NCBI RefSeq assembly: GCF_004296575.1
Contig: NZ_SAYT01000005.1
Coordinates: forward strand, 124,001 to 188,000
Direction: 5' to 3'
Source of the DNA: Dyella amyloliquefaciens
GTDB taxonomy: Bacteria; Pseudomonadota; Gammaproteobacteria; Xanthomonadales; Rhodanobacteraceae
DNA: 64,000 nt
Shown here: one piece after another, positions 41,065-49,837 of the stretch
How positions within the stretch are numbered: position 1 is the stretch's first letter
Layout: every line of letters starts with the position of its first letter
The notes under the pieces: generated by a model
What the model saw: only the letters and a program-made list of their open reading frames with translations
The model's database searches: none
What the model was told of the DNA's origin: nothing
Made by a program: the position numbers and the translations under genes

Positions 41065-42996
41065 ATGCATCTGAACTTGCACCGCAAGTCGCTCGCCGTC
41101 TCTCTCGCCGTCCTGCTCAGCTCGGTCTCAGCCGCCTCGATCGCGGCCGACGTGAAACCAGCTGTCGATACCGGGACGACCAACAATTCGCAGGTCGTCA
41201 ACGTGACGCTGTTCCTGCGGCTGCACAACCAGGCGCAACTGGAAGACTACATCCAGCAGACGGTCACCCCGGGTAACCCCCACTACCGCCAGTTCCTTTC
41301 CGTCAGCGACTTTGCGAGCAAGTACGGCGCAACGGATGCGGAGATCGCACAGGTACAGAGTTTCCTCAAGCAGAACGGATTGAGTGGCACGGTGCTCGGA
41401 AACCGTATGGCCATCCGTACCAGCGGCACGCTCGCGCAGTTCAGCGCGGCATTCAAGGCACCGATCCACACCTTTGTCTCGAAGGAAAGCGGCCGCGCCT
41501 ACCATCGCCCGACCCAGTCGCTGATCCTGCCTTCGCAGCTGAGCAACAGCCTGTTGTTCGTGTCGGGCCTCAGCAACGAGCACAAGTATTCGCCGCACAT
41601 CGTCAAATCCGTGGACACGAAGCCTGCAGGCGCCAGCGCCAACCGGGCACTGGCCGGCAACACGCTCGCCGCAACCACGAGCAACGCAGGCAATCCCACT
41701 GCAACGGGCGTCCCGGGCCAGTACACCGTGGGTGACGTCGCCAACTTCTACAACATCAATCCGCTGTATGCGAAGGGCATCAATGGCAAGGGATCGACCG
41801 TCGCCATCGTGACCCTGTCCGATTTCTATGCCGACGATGCAACCACCTACTGGACCGGTATCGGCCTGCCCACCAAGGCGAACCGCATCACCAAGATCGC
41901 CGTGGATGGCGGCGCCGTGATCGACGGCGGCAGTGGCGAAACCTCGATCGATGTCGAGCAGGCCGGTGGCCTCGCCCCCTTCGCCGATATCCTCGTCTAT
42001 CACGCGCCCAATGCCGGCAACGGCTTTACCGATGCCTTCATGCAGGCAGTGGTGGACAACAAGGCCGACACCATTTCGACCAGCTGGGGCCTGCCGGAAA
42101 TCTTCAACTTCGCCGCGCTCAACGTGGACGGCGCCAGCATCACCGATACGTCCGATGCAGGCGATCTGCAGACCTTCCACCAGATCCTGCTGGAAGCCGC
42201 GGTTCAAGGTCAGTCGACGTTTGCCGCCAGCGGCGACTCCGGCGCCTATGACACCGTGCGACCGCTTGGAACCGGCACCGCACCGGGCGATTTCAATGCA
42301 CCGCTGACGGTCGATTCACCGGCATCCGATCCATACATCACCGCTGCGGGTGGCACCACGCTGCCCTTCAGCTATTCGTTCCGCTCGGGTCCGACGAAGT
42401 CGATCGACAAGGAGAGCGTCTGGGGTTGGGACTACATCCAGAACTATTTCGACAAGTACGTCGGCAAGGGTGCGATCAACCTGTTCTCGACCGGCGGTGG
42501 CGGCGGCGTCAGCGTGTACTGGCGGCAGCCGGTGTATCAGTGGTTCACCAACGGCATCCAGCGCAGCGAGAAGAAGCAGACGCTCAGCTACAACGATCCG
42601 ACGGCGGGCTGGCAGACACTGCTGGTGTTGCCGGGCGCCTTCCAGGGACGCAACGTGCCGGACATCGCGCTCAACGCAGATCCGGAGACGGGTTATATCC
42701 TGGTCTCGACGGTGGACGGTGGCGTCCAGGCCGGATGGGGTGGCACCAGCTTCGTGGCGCCGCAGCTCAACGGCATCAGCGCCCTGCTGAAGCAGAGCAC
42801 GGGACATCGCGTCGGCTTCTGGAACCCGCAGGTGTACTTCCTGCAGAACGTGTTCGGATACGGCAAGTATTCGAGCTTCAATGACATCCGCAATGGCGAC
42901 AACTGGTTCTACGCCGGCAAGAACGGCTACGAGCCGGGCGCGGGCATCGGCACGCTCAACGTCACCAACCTGTCGTTGTTCCTGAGCAGCTTCTAA
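41065..42996 (+). CDS. S53-family (sedolisin) serine-carboxyl protease, copy 1
   Basis: A 643-residue secreted protease active at acid pH in related enzymes. A signal peptide (MHLNLHRKSLAVSLAVLLSS, cleavage near AIAAD) is followed by a pro-kumamolisin propeptide (about 35-200) and the catalytic domain. The E-D-S triad is E292 and D296 in GETSIDVEQAGG and S562 in GGTSFVAPQ, with oxyanion D391 in SGDSGAYD. The C-terminal Ca2+ site is FNDIRNGDNWFYAGKNGYEP. The ATG at 41065 has TTGGAGAA upstream. A terminator follows and a paralogue of identical length lies downstream. Confidence 0.93.
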   Translation: MHLNLHRKSLAVSLAVLLSSVSAASIAADVKPAVDTGTTNNSQVVNVTLFLRLHNQAQLEDYIQQTVTPGNPHYRQFLSVSDFASKYGATDAEIAQVQSFLKQNGLSGTVLGNRMAIRTSGTLAQFSAAFKAPIHTFVSKESGRAYHRPTQSLILPSQLSNSLLFVSGLSNEHKYSPHIVKSVDTKPAGASANRALAGNTLAATTSNAGNPTATGVPGQYTVGDVANFYNINPLYAKGINGKGSTVAIVTLSDFYADDATTYWTGIGLPTKANRITKIAVDGGAVIDGGSGETSIDVEQAGGLAPFADILVYHAPNAGNGFTDAFMQAVVDNKADTISTSWGLPEIFNFAALNVDGASITDTSDAGDLQTFHQILLEAAVQGQSTFAASGDSGAYDTVRPLGTGTAPGDFNAPLTVDSPASDPYITAAGGTTLPFSYSFRSGPTKSIDKESVWGWDYIQNYFDKYVGKGAINLFSTGGGGGVSVYWRQPVYQWFTNGIQRSEKKQTLSYNDPTAGWQTLLVLPGAFQGRNVPDIALNADPETGYILVSTVDGGVQAGWGGTSFVAPQLNGISALLKQSTGHRVGFWNPQVYFLQNVFGYGKYSSFNDIRNGDNWFYAGKNGYEPGAGIGTLNVTNLSLFLSSF

Positions 42997-43014
42997 GCAC
43001 ACCATCCGTCGGTG

Positions 43015-43051
43015 AAAGAGGGCCGGCGTCGCGAGACGCCGGCCCTCTTTC
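43015..43051 (+). terminator. rho-independent terminator of S53 copy 1
   Basis: A perfect stem AAAGAGGGCCGGCGTC/GACGCCGGCCCTCTTT with a GCGA tetraloop, 18 bases after the stop codon. Its flanking T-run would also suit the reverse strand. Confidence 0.88.
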
Positions 43052-43429
43052 ACGCGAGTACGCGCGACAGGCTCAGGTGCCCATCGCATGCTGCGGAGTC
43101 CTCCGCAGCGCACTCACGCGGCGTCCCTTTATTGCGCCAGGCTTTCAATTTCCGGCGCGCAGGCGCGCGACTTCTTTCGGGACTGTCGCTTCTCGCACAC
43201 GCGAGCCACGCAACACGAAAGAAGTTGGCGTTTTTTCTTGTCAATCAGTCACTTCCAGCAAAGCGAAAGTCGCGCTAGCTTCTTCCAGCCTGGATGAAGC
43301 ACGCAGGGGCGCCAGGGCTGTTGGGGAGTGGTTCTGATACGACATCCGCGGCCTGCCGGGAGGCTTCAGCCGTGCACGGAAAGCGCGACAGCGTCCCACG
43401 CGACCGTTCCCAATCCTTGGAGAACGCAC
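43052..43429. other. intergenic leader of the second S53 protease
   Basis: No gene was recognised. Shared with the leader of the first protease are TTTTCTTGTCAATCAGTCAC followed by TTCCA (43233-43257), a GCGCTAGCTTC block, GGGGCGCCAGGGCTGTTGGG (from 43306) and the ribosome region ending CCTTGGAGAACGCACATG. The left half has no counterpart upstream of copy 1. Confidence 0.65.
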
Positions 43430-45361
43430 ATGCGTAACCTGATGCATCGTCGAGTGCTCGCCTCGTCACTGGCACTTCTGCTTGCCTGCCCGGCCACCCT
43501 GGCCCTGGCCGCAACCGACTCGGCTGCCACCGACCTGGGAAAGAGCAATCCCAACCAGGTGGTGAACGTCACCCTGGTCCTGAAACTGCACAACCAGGCG
43601 GATCTGGAAAACTACATCCAACGGTCGGTCACGCCGGGTGATGCGCTGTACCACCAGTTTCTGACCACCGAGCAGTTCAGCGCGCGCTACGGCGCCACCG
43701 CAGACGAGATAAGCCGCGTGCAGGCTTTCCTGCAACAGCATGGCATTGCAGCGGGAACGGTATTCGCCAACCACCTGGCCATCCAGGCCAGCGGCACCAT
43801 CGGCCAGTTCAACGCGGCGTTCCAGACCTCCGTCCACGACTACCAGTCGGCCGACGGACGGCAGTTCCACCGGCCCAGCACGCAGCAGGTCATCCCATCA
43901 GCCATCGCCGATACGCTGATGTCCACCGCGGGACTCAACACGAACGTGAAACTGCACCCGCATATCGTGCGGGGAAATCGCCTGGGTGCCTCGAAGTCGC
44001 CGGATATGGCCGCAGCTGCGGCCGCCGTGTTAGCCAAAGGCAACGGCACCGCCACCGGTGTTCCCGGGGAATATACCGTCGGCGACGTTGCCAACTTCTA
44101 CAACGTCAACCCGCTGTACCAGGCCGGCGTCAACGGCAAGGGCTCGACCATCGGCATCGTCACGCTGGCAGGCTTCAAGCCCAGCGATGCGTATGCCTAC
44201 TGGGCCATGATCGGCCTGCAGGTAAAAGCCAACCGCATTACCGTGATTCCGGTCGATGGCGGCGATGCCCTCGCGGCGGGTGTCGGCGACGATGAAACCT
44301 CGCTGGACGTGGAGCAGTCGGGCGGCTTGGCGCCGCAGGCGAACATCCGCGTTTACGAGGCACCCAACAACACCAATGGCAACTTCATCGACGCGTTCTA
44401 CGCGGCTGTCTCCGACAATGTCGCCGACAGCATCTCCACCAGCTGGGGAGAGGCCGAGGAAGACTATTTCCCGCAGATGAATAACGGTGTCGATGAGACT
44501 GGCGTCCTGAAAGCCTTCCATCAGATCTTCCTCGAAGCCGCCGCGCAGGGCATCTCGCTGTTCGCCGCCTCGGGGGATTCCGGTGCCTATGATCTGGTGG
44601 ATGAAGGTTTTGGCTCGCCCAACTTCAGCACGCCGCTGACCATCGACGCTCCCTCGAACGATCCCTACATGACGGCTGCCGGCGGTACCACCGTGCCCTA
44701 CAGCTTCAATCTCACGTACATCTTCGGCTCGGGCGGCGGACCGATCGAATCGATCACCCATGAACAAATCTGGGGCTGGGATTACCTCGTCAAATACCTC
44801 GATAAGTATGACCCGGGGACCAACTGGCAGCAGGCCCTCTTCAGCACGGGTGGTGGCGGTGGCGTGAGCGTGTATTGGAACGAGCCGTCCTATCAGTCCC
44901 TGACCCTGGGCATCCGTCGCAGCGAGCCGAACCAGTCACTGATCGACTACACCGGAGCGAAACCCCAGACGATCTTCAAGCTGCCGGCGAATTTTGCCGG
45001 ACGCAATACGCCGGACATTTCCATGAATGCCGATCCCGAAAGCGGTTATACCCTGGTCGACTCAGTGGATTTCGGTGGCAACGGTGCGGCCAGTTTCTTT
45101 GGAGGCACCAGCTTCGTCGCGCCACAGCTCAACGGCATCACGGCACTGCTGCGCCAGAGCAACGGCCATCGCATCGGCCTGTGGAACCCGCAGCTCTATT
45201 TCCTGCAGAACTTCTTCGGCTACGGGGCGTTCTCGTCGTTCAACGATATCCGGTACGGCGACAACTGGTACTACCACGGCGTACCGGGCTACGAGCCGGG
45301 TGCAGGTATTGGCTCACCCAATGTCGCCAATTTCAATCTGTTCCTGCGCTCGGGCCTCTGA
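43430..45361 (+). CDS. S53-family (sedolisin) serine-carboxyl protease, copy 2
   Basis: A 643-residue secreted paralogue of the gene at 41065. The signal peptide is MRNLMHRRVLASSLALLLAC with an AxA site near ALAA. The propeptide has VVNVTLVLKLHNQADLENYI, nearly as in copy 1. Catalytic residues are E289 and D293 (DETSLDVEQSGG), D383 (SGDSGAYD) and S561 (GGTSFVAPQ). The Ca2+ site is FNDIRYGDNWYYHGVPGYEP. LACPAT in the signal peptide could also suggest a lipobox, but C is followed by P, so normal cleavage is more likely. A strong terminator follows. Confidence 0.93.
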   Translation: MRNLMHRRVLASSLALLLACPATLALAATDSAATDLGKSNPNQVVNVTLVLKLHNQADLENYIQRSVTPGDALYHQFLTTEQFSARYGATADEISRVQAFLQQHGIAAGTVFANHLAIQASGTIGQFNAAFQTSVHDYQSADGRQFHRPSTQQVIPSAIADTLMSTAGLNTNVKLHPHIVRGNRLGASKSPDMAAAAAAVLAKGNGTATGVPGEYTVGDVANFYNVNPLYQAGVNGKGSTIGIVTLAGFKPSDAYAYWAMIGLQVKANRITVIPVDGGDALAAGVGDDETSLDVEQSGGLAPQANIRVYEAPNNTNGNFIDAFYAAVSDNVADSISTSWGEAEEDYFPQMNNGVDETGVLKAFHQIFLEAAAQGISLFAASGDSGAYDLVDEGFGSPNFSTPLTIDAPSNDPYMTAAGGTTVPYSFNLTYIFGSGGGPIESITHEQIWGWDYLVKYLDKYDPGTNWQQALFSTGGGGGVSVYWNEPSYQSLTLGIRRSEPNQSLIDYTGAKPQTIFKLPANFAGRNTPDISMNADPESGYTLVDSVDFGGNGAASFFGGTSFVAPQLNGITALLRQSNGHRIGLWNPQLYFLQNFFGYGAFSSFNDIRYGDNWYYHGVPGYEPGAGIGSPNVANFNLFLRSGL

Positions 45362-45382
45362 GGCTTAGCCCTGCCGCTTCCG

Positions 45383-45417
45383 CTGGCCGGCGTCTCGAGG
45401 ACGCCGGCCAGTTTTTT
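45383..45417 (+). terminator. rho-independent terminator of S53 copy 2
   Basis: The stem CTGGCCGGCGTC/GACGCCGGCCAG is followed by six T residues, 22 bases after the stop codon. It is a textbook intrinsic terminator and isolates the protease from the permease gene. Confidence 0.93.
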
Positions 45418-45490
45418 GTCCGGGGAACGGGGCTTGCCTGAGGCTGCTGCACCCGCCATTCTCGCCCGGGTCTTCCACTGCGGGTATTCC

Positions 45491-46816
45491 ATGAGCGACT
45501 CCTCGACGTCCGGCGGCTACGTACGCCGCCTCCGCCCATGGGACGCAGCCATGATCGTGGTCGGCGGACTGATCGGCGGCGGCATCTTCCTTAACCCCGG
45601 CATCGCCGCGGACCGCACGGAATCCGGACTCGCCCTGCTGCTGATGTGGGTCGGTGCCGGCGTGCTCACCCTGATCGGCGCGCTGTGCTACGCGGAGCTG
45701 GGCGCACGTCGCCCGCATGCGGGCGGCAGCTACATCTATCTGCGCGATGCCTTCGGTCCGCTGGCCGGCTTCCTGTTCGGCTGGACCATGCTGCTGGTGA
45801 TCTATTCCGGATCGAGCGCGGCGGTCGCCACCATCTTTGCCAGCTATGCCTCGGCCGTGTTTGGCCTGCCGGTCACCATGACCACGCCGCTGGCGGCGGG
45901 CGCACTGGTGTTCGTGGCGCTGATCAACCTGTTCGGCCTGCGGCTCGGCGCACAGGTGCAGAACCTGTTCACCGTGCTGAAACTGCTGGCGGTGGCGATC
46001 CTCGTGGTGTGCGGTCTCTTCCTCGCCGGTGCCGGTGGCAAGGATCTGCTCGCCGCCGACCCCGCGCGCAGCGATGTTGGCTTCATGGGCGCCGCGCTGC
46101 CGGTGCTGTTCGCCTACTCGGGCTTCACCTACCTCAACAATCTGGCCGGCGAAGTGGCCAATCCGCAGCGCACCCTGCCGCGCGCGCTGTTCATCGGCAT
46201 GCTGGTCGTCATCACCGCCTACGCGCTGGTGAACCTGGCCTATCTTGCCGTGCTCGGCCATGCGGGCCTGGCCGCCAGCCACACGCCCGCGGCCGACGTG
46301 ATGCAGCGCGTATTCGGCACCGCGGGCGCCAAGCTGATCGCGGTCGGCATCGCGGTGTCCACGCTGGGTTTCTGCAACATCACCCTGGTGGCCGGCGCGC
46401 GCGTGCTGCAGGTGATGGGCGACGACGGCCTGTTCTTCCGCAGCGTGGCTCGCCTGCATCCCCGCCACCGCACCCCCAACATCGCGCTGCTGCTGCTTTC
46501 CGGCTGGGCCATCGTGCTGGTGCTCTCTGGCAGCTACGGCCAGTTGCTCGATTACGCCACCTTCGGCGACTGGCTGGCCTGCGCGGTGGGCGTGGGCACG
46601 CTGTTCTGGTACCGCCGCCGCGAGGGCGAGCAGGCCAGTTTCCGTGTGCCGGGCTACCCCCTGCTGCCCCTGCTCTTCATCGGCACCGTGGGCGTGGTGG
46701 TGGTGCAAAGCCTGCGTGCAAGCCCCGTCAATACGGGCATTGGCGTGCTGATCATGGCTGCGGGCGTCCCTGTCTACATCGTGTGGCGACGGCTGTTCAG
46801 CCGCGTGGCGTCGTAA
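45491..46816 (+). CDS. APC-superfamily amino acid permease
   Basis: A 441-residue inner-membrane transporter with about 12 helices. It has the family start RLRPWDAAMIVVGGLIGGGI (unwound helix 1, GGLIGGGIF substrate motif), followed by ELGARRPHAGGSYIYLRDAF in helix 3 and the SGFTYLNNLAGEVANPQRTL segment of helix 6. The substrate (amino acid, amine or antiporter pair) is not predictable. The ATG at 45491 was chosen because the frame above it crosses the terminator. No strong ribosome site is visible. Confidence 0.9.
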   Translation: MSDSSTSGGYVRRLRPWDAAMIVVGGLIGGGIFLNPGIAADRTESGLALLLMWVGAGVLTLIGALCYAELGARRPHAGGSYIYLRDAFGPLAGFLFGWTMLLVIYSGSSAAVATIFASYASAVFGLPVTMTTPLAAGALVFVALINLFGLRLGAQVQNLFTVLKLLAVAILVVCGLFLAGAGGKDLLAADPARSDVGFMGAALPVLFAYSGFTYLNNLAGEVANPQRTLPRALFIGMLVVITAYALVNLAYLAVLGHAGLAASHTPAADVMQRVFGTAGAKLIAVGIAVSTLGFCNITLVAGARVLQVMGDDGLFFRSVARLHPRHRTPNIALLLLSGWAIVLVLSGSYGQLLDYATFGDWLACAVGVGTLFWYRRREGEQASFRVPGYPLLPLLFIGTVGVVVVQSLRASPVNTGIGVLIMAAGVPVYIVWRRLFSRVAS

Positions 46817-46867
46817 GGCGCAGCCAGCAATGCGACAATCAGGGGATCACGAGGGAGAGCTTTACTG

Positions 46868-47398
46868 ATGGCGCACGCGCAAGACCAGATCCTCACGCCC
46901 AATCCCACCGGCACTATCGTGCCGGAGAAGATTCGCGAAGGGATCGATCTGGAGATCAACGGCCGGTCCTACCGTCACACCGGCGACGACCAGATGCCGC
47001 TGCTGTGGTACCTGCGTGACGTGTTGCGCCTGACCGGCACCAAGTACAGCGGCGAGCATGGCGAAGGCGGCTACGACCTGGTGCTGGTGGACGGCAAGCT
47101 CGCCTCGGCCACGTCCCTGCCGATGCTCCATGTCGCCGGCAAGTCGGTCACCACGGTGGAAGGCCTGGCTGGCGCCGACGGCAAGCTGCATCCGCTGCAG
47201 CAGGCCTTCATCGACGAGAACGCCATCGGCTGCGGCTATTGCACGCCCGGCTGGCTGATGGCCTCGCTGGATCTGCTCAACCGCCACCCGCAACCCAGCG
47301 ACAACGAGATCGACCAGTTGCCCAATCTCTGCCGCTGCGGCTGCCAGACGCGCGTACGTCGCGCGATCAAGCGCGTTGCCAACGGAGCACGCGCATGA
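46868..47398 (+). CDS. molybdenum hydroxylase small subunit with one degenerate [2Fe-2S] site
   Basis: A 176-residue IorA/XdhC-like electron-transfer subunit. The C-terminal cluster is intact: C122GYC125TPG and C155RC157. The N-terminal plant-ferredoxin cluster, normally KYGCGxGxCGAC with a later Cys, reads GTKYSGEHGEGGYD (58-70), and position 83 is Ser. All four Cys are missing, so only one cluster should form. The rest of the fold is well conserved (LWYLRDVLRLTGTKY, LVLVDGK, HPLQQAFIDENAIGCGYCTP). It overlaps the large subunit by four bases (ATGA). Confidence 0.9.
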   Translation: MAHAQDQILTPNPTGTIVPEKIREGIDLEINGRSYRHTGDDQMPLLWYLRDVLRLTGTKYSGEHGEGGYDLVLVDGKLASATSLPMLHVAGKSVTTVEGLAGADGKLHPLQQAFIDENAIGCGYCTPGWLMASLDLLNRHPQPSDNEIDQLPNLCRCGCQTRVRRAIKRVANGARA

Positions 47399-49659
47399 GC
47401 CAGCAACGCGACAACACCATGCAGCCCTCGCGCCGTCGTTTCCTTCAGGTGCTGGCCGGTACGGCCGGCGCGCTCGTCGTCGGCATCCGTATGGCTGAAG
47501 CCGCGGACCTGCCGGTACCTCCGTCATTCCTCGGCGACACACTGTATGGCCTGGGTGCCTACGTGCGCATCGACGCCGATGGCAACGTGATCATCGGCGC
47601 ACGCGATCCTGATACGGGCACGGGCACCGCTACCGCCGTGCCGCGCATCATCGCCGACGAACTCGATGCGGACTGGAGTCGCGTCAGCGTGGTGCCGATG
47701 GGCCTGGGCGTGGAAGACGACAACGGCAAGCCGCGCTGGATCTACGGCCACCAGACCAGCGGCCTCGGCGACTCGATTCCGGCAGCCTGGGCCGACCTGC
47801 GCCAGATCGGCGCCACGGCTCGCTGGCTGCTGCTGCAGGCCGCGGCGCCGCGCCTTGGCGTGCCGTCGGATCGCCTGCGTTGCGAAGCCGGCCATGTGAT
47901 CGCGCCGGACGGCCGCAAGCTCGGCTATGGCGAGCTCGCCGAAGCGGCCGCGAAGGTCGCCCCGCCGACCTCGCCCGTACCGCTCAAGACACCCGACCGC
48001 TACACCCTGATCGGTCAACCGGCCGGCGACGTCGACGCCCGTGCCATCGTCACCGGCCAGGCCGTGTACGCGCTGGACAGCTACGCCAGCGACACCCTGG
48101 TCGCCGTGCTCAGCCACTGCCCGTGGATCGACGGCAGCGTGGAGAGCCTGGACGTGACCGACGCCACTTCCGTGAAGGGCGTGGTGAAGGTCATCCAGCT
48201 CAAGCCCGAAGCGGGCATTGCGCTGGGACAGACCGTGCGCGCACCCGCCGTGGCGGTGATCGCCGAGAACACCTGGGCAGCCCTGCAGGGACGCGCCAAG
48301 CTCAAGCTGAAGTGGAAGGCCGGTACCCAGAGTGAAAACAGTGCCTGGTTCGAACAGCAGGCGACCGATCTGGTCAATGACAAGAACGCCGCACCCACCA
48401 CGCGCGTGCGCAACGACGGTGACGTCGATGCCGCCGGCAAGAAAGCCGCGCGCCGCGTCGAGGCCACCTATGTGCAGCCCTGGCTGGCACACGCCACCGC
48501 CGAGCCGATGAACTGCCTCGTGCGCGTGGACAAGGACGGCGCCACGCTGGTGGTGCCCACCCAGGCGCCGCAGCAAGCGTGGCAGGTGGTGCAGCGACTC
48601 ACCGGCCTCTCGCCCTCGCAGATCACCATCAACGTGCCGCGCGTCGGCGGTGGCTACGGCCGTCGCTTTGACCACGACTATGTGGCCGAAGCGGTGATGC
48701 TGGCCAAGGAAGTCGACAAGCCGGTCAAACTGATGTGGACGCGCGACGAAGACCTCGCGCAGGACTATTACCGCTCCGCCTGCGTGCACAAGTTCTCCGC
48801 CACGCTCGACGGCAAGCGTCAGGTCGTCACCTGGAACCAGCGCATGGCGAGCGCGTCCGCACTCGCGCAGCGCGGCCTGCCGGACAACCGCCTGTGGGTA
48901 TCCGAGGTCGACGCGCACCAGCTGCCCGCGGGCCTGGTGCCCAACCTGCGCAATGACTGGTATGGCCTGCCCTCGGTGATGCCGCGCGGCTTTGCACGTG
49001 GCATGCCGCACGTAAGCAACGCCTTCGCCGTCGAAAGCTTCGTCGACGAAATCGCGCACTCGCTGAAGGAAGACCCGCTGGTCACCCGCCTGCGCATGAT
49101 CGGCGAGCCGCGACAGATTCCGCTCCGCAACGACCGCGTGCTCGATACGGGACGCCTCGCCAACGTGCTCAAGCTGGTCGCCGACCGCATCGAGTGGAAG
49201 AACTGGCTGCGCACCGTGAACGGCCTGGGTATCGCCTGCTGGTACGTGGACGGCGCCTATGTCGCCCACGCCATCGAGACCTCGCTGCAGGGCGATCGCC
49301 TCAATATCGAACGCGTGGTGTGCGCGGTCGACGTGGGCCGCGTGATCAATCCGGCAGGGCTGGAAGGCCAGGTCATTGGCGCCACGCTCGATGCGCTGTC
49401 CAACGCGCTCAATTTGCAGATCACTTACAAGGACAGCCAGGTCCAGCAGCACAACTGGAAGGACTATCCGCTGGCCAGCATGGCTCAGCTGCCCGACACC
49501 ACCGAGGTGATCATCGTGCCCGGTGACGGCAATCCTGCCGGAGCCAGCTTCCTCGGCATGCCATCGGCCGCTCCGGCGCTGGCGAACGCCGTGTTCCGCG
49601 TCAGCGCGGTGCGCGTGCGTCGATTGCCGCTGCTGAAGGAAATGCTGCGCATGCTGTGA
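47395..49659 (+). CDS. molybdopterin-binding large subunit, IorB/xanthine dehydrogenase family, missing the usual catalytic Glu
   Basis: A 754-residue protein with a Tat signal (SRRRFLQVLAGTAGALVV), so it is exported folded to the periplasm. It matches IorB-type subunits (VGGGYGRRFDHDYVAEAVML; PRGFARGMPHVSNAFAVESF; CAVDVGRVINPAGLEGQ). Near the C-terminus the family motif G-x-GEP holds the base Glu (E1261 in bovine xanthine dehydrogenase). Here it reads FLGMPSAAPALANAVF with M722 in the Glu position. With the degenerate small subunit this suggests altered or lost hydroxylase activity. No cofactor-maturation gene lies nearby. Confidence 0.9.
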   Translation: MSQQRDNTMQPSRRRFLQVLAGTAGALVVGIRMAEAADLPVPPSFLGDTLYGLGAYVRIDADGNVIIGARDPDTGTGTATAVPRIIADELDADWSRVSVVPMGLGVEDDNGKPRWIYGHQTSGLGDSIPAAWADLRQIGATARWLLLQAAAPRLGVPSDRLRCEAGHVIAPDGRKLGYGELAEAAAKVAPPTSPVPLKTPDRYTLIGQPAGDVDARAIVTGQAVYALDSYASDTLVAVLSHCPWIDGSVESLDVTDATSVKGVVKVIQLKPEAGIALGQTVRAPAVAVIAENTWAALQGRAKLKLKWKAGTQSENSAWFEQQATDLVNDKNAAPTTRVRNDGDVDAAGKKAARRVEATYVQPWLAHATAEPMNCLVRVDKDGATLVVPTQAPQQAWQVVQRLTGLSPSQITINVPRVGGGYGRRFDHDYVAEAVMLAKEVDKPVKLMWTRDEDLAQDYYRSACVHKFSATLDGKRQVVTWNQRMASASALAQRGLPDNRLWVSEVDAHQLPAGLVPNLRNDWYGLPSVMPRGFARGMPHVSNAFAVESFVDEIAHSLKEDPLVTRLRMIGEPRQIPLRNDRVLDTGRLANVLKLVADRIEWKNWLRTVNGLGIACWYVDGAYVAHAIETSLQGDRLNIERVVCAVDVGRVINPAGLEGQVIGATLDALSNALNLQITYKDSQVQQHNWKDYPLASMAQLPDTTEVIIVPGDGNPAGASFLGMPSAAPALANAVFRVSAVRVRRLPLLKEMLRML

Positions 49660-49662
49660 TGC

Positions 49663-49688
49663 GATCGCGGCGTTTCACCGCCGCGATC
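49663..49688 (+). terminator. possible terminator of the molybdenum hydroxylase operon
   Basis: The stem GATCGCGGCG/CGCCGCGATC has a 6-base loop and starts three bases after the stop codon. Only a short TTTT lies farther downstream, so termination strength is uncertain. Confidence 0.6.
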
Positions 49689-49837
49689 CGCAGACAGTTT
49701 TGTGACGAAAATGTGTAGCGTCTTGCGCACTGCATGACGCTTGTGTGCATGCACACACGTTGCATTCGATATGTCTTACGATGCCGTGCCCGCAGCGAAG
49801 TTGGGGTCGCTGCCACCACGCACCCGAAGGACCGTCA

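Noticed and set aside
43233-43279. sigma-70 promoter at TTGTCA in the S53 copy 2 leader
   Set aside because: No -10 hexamer lies at 16-18 bases from it, so only the shared leader blocks are reported, not a promoter.
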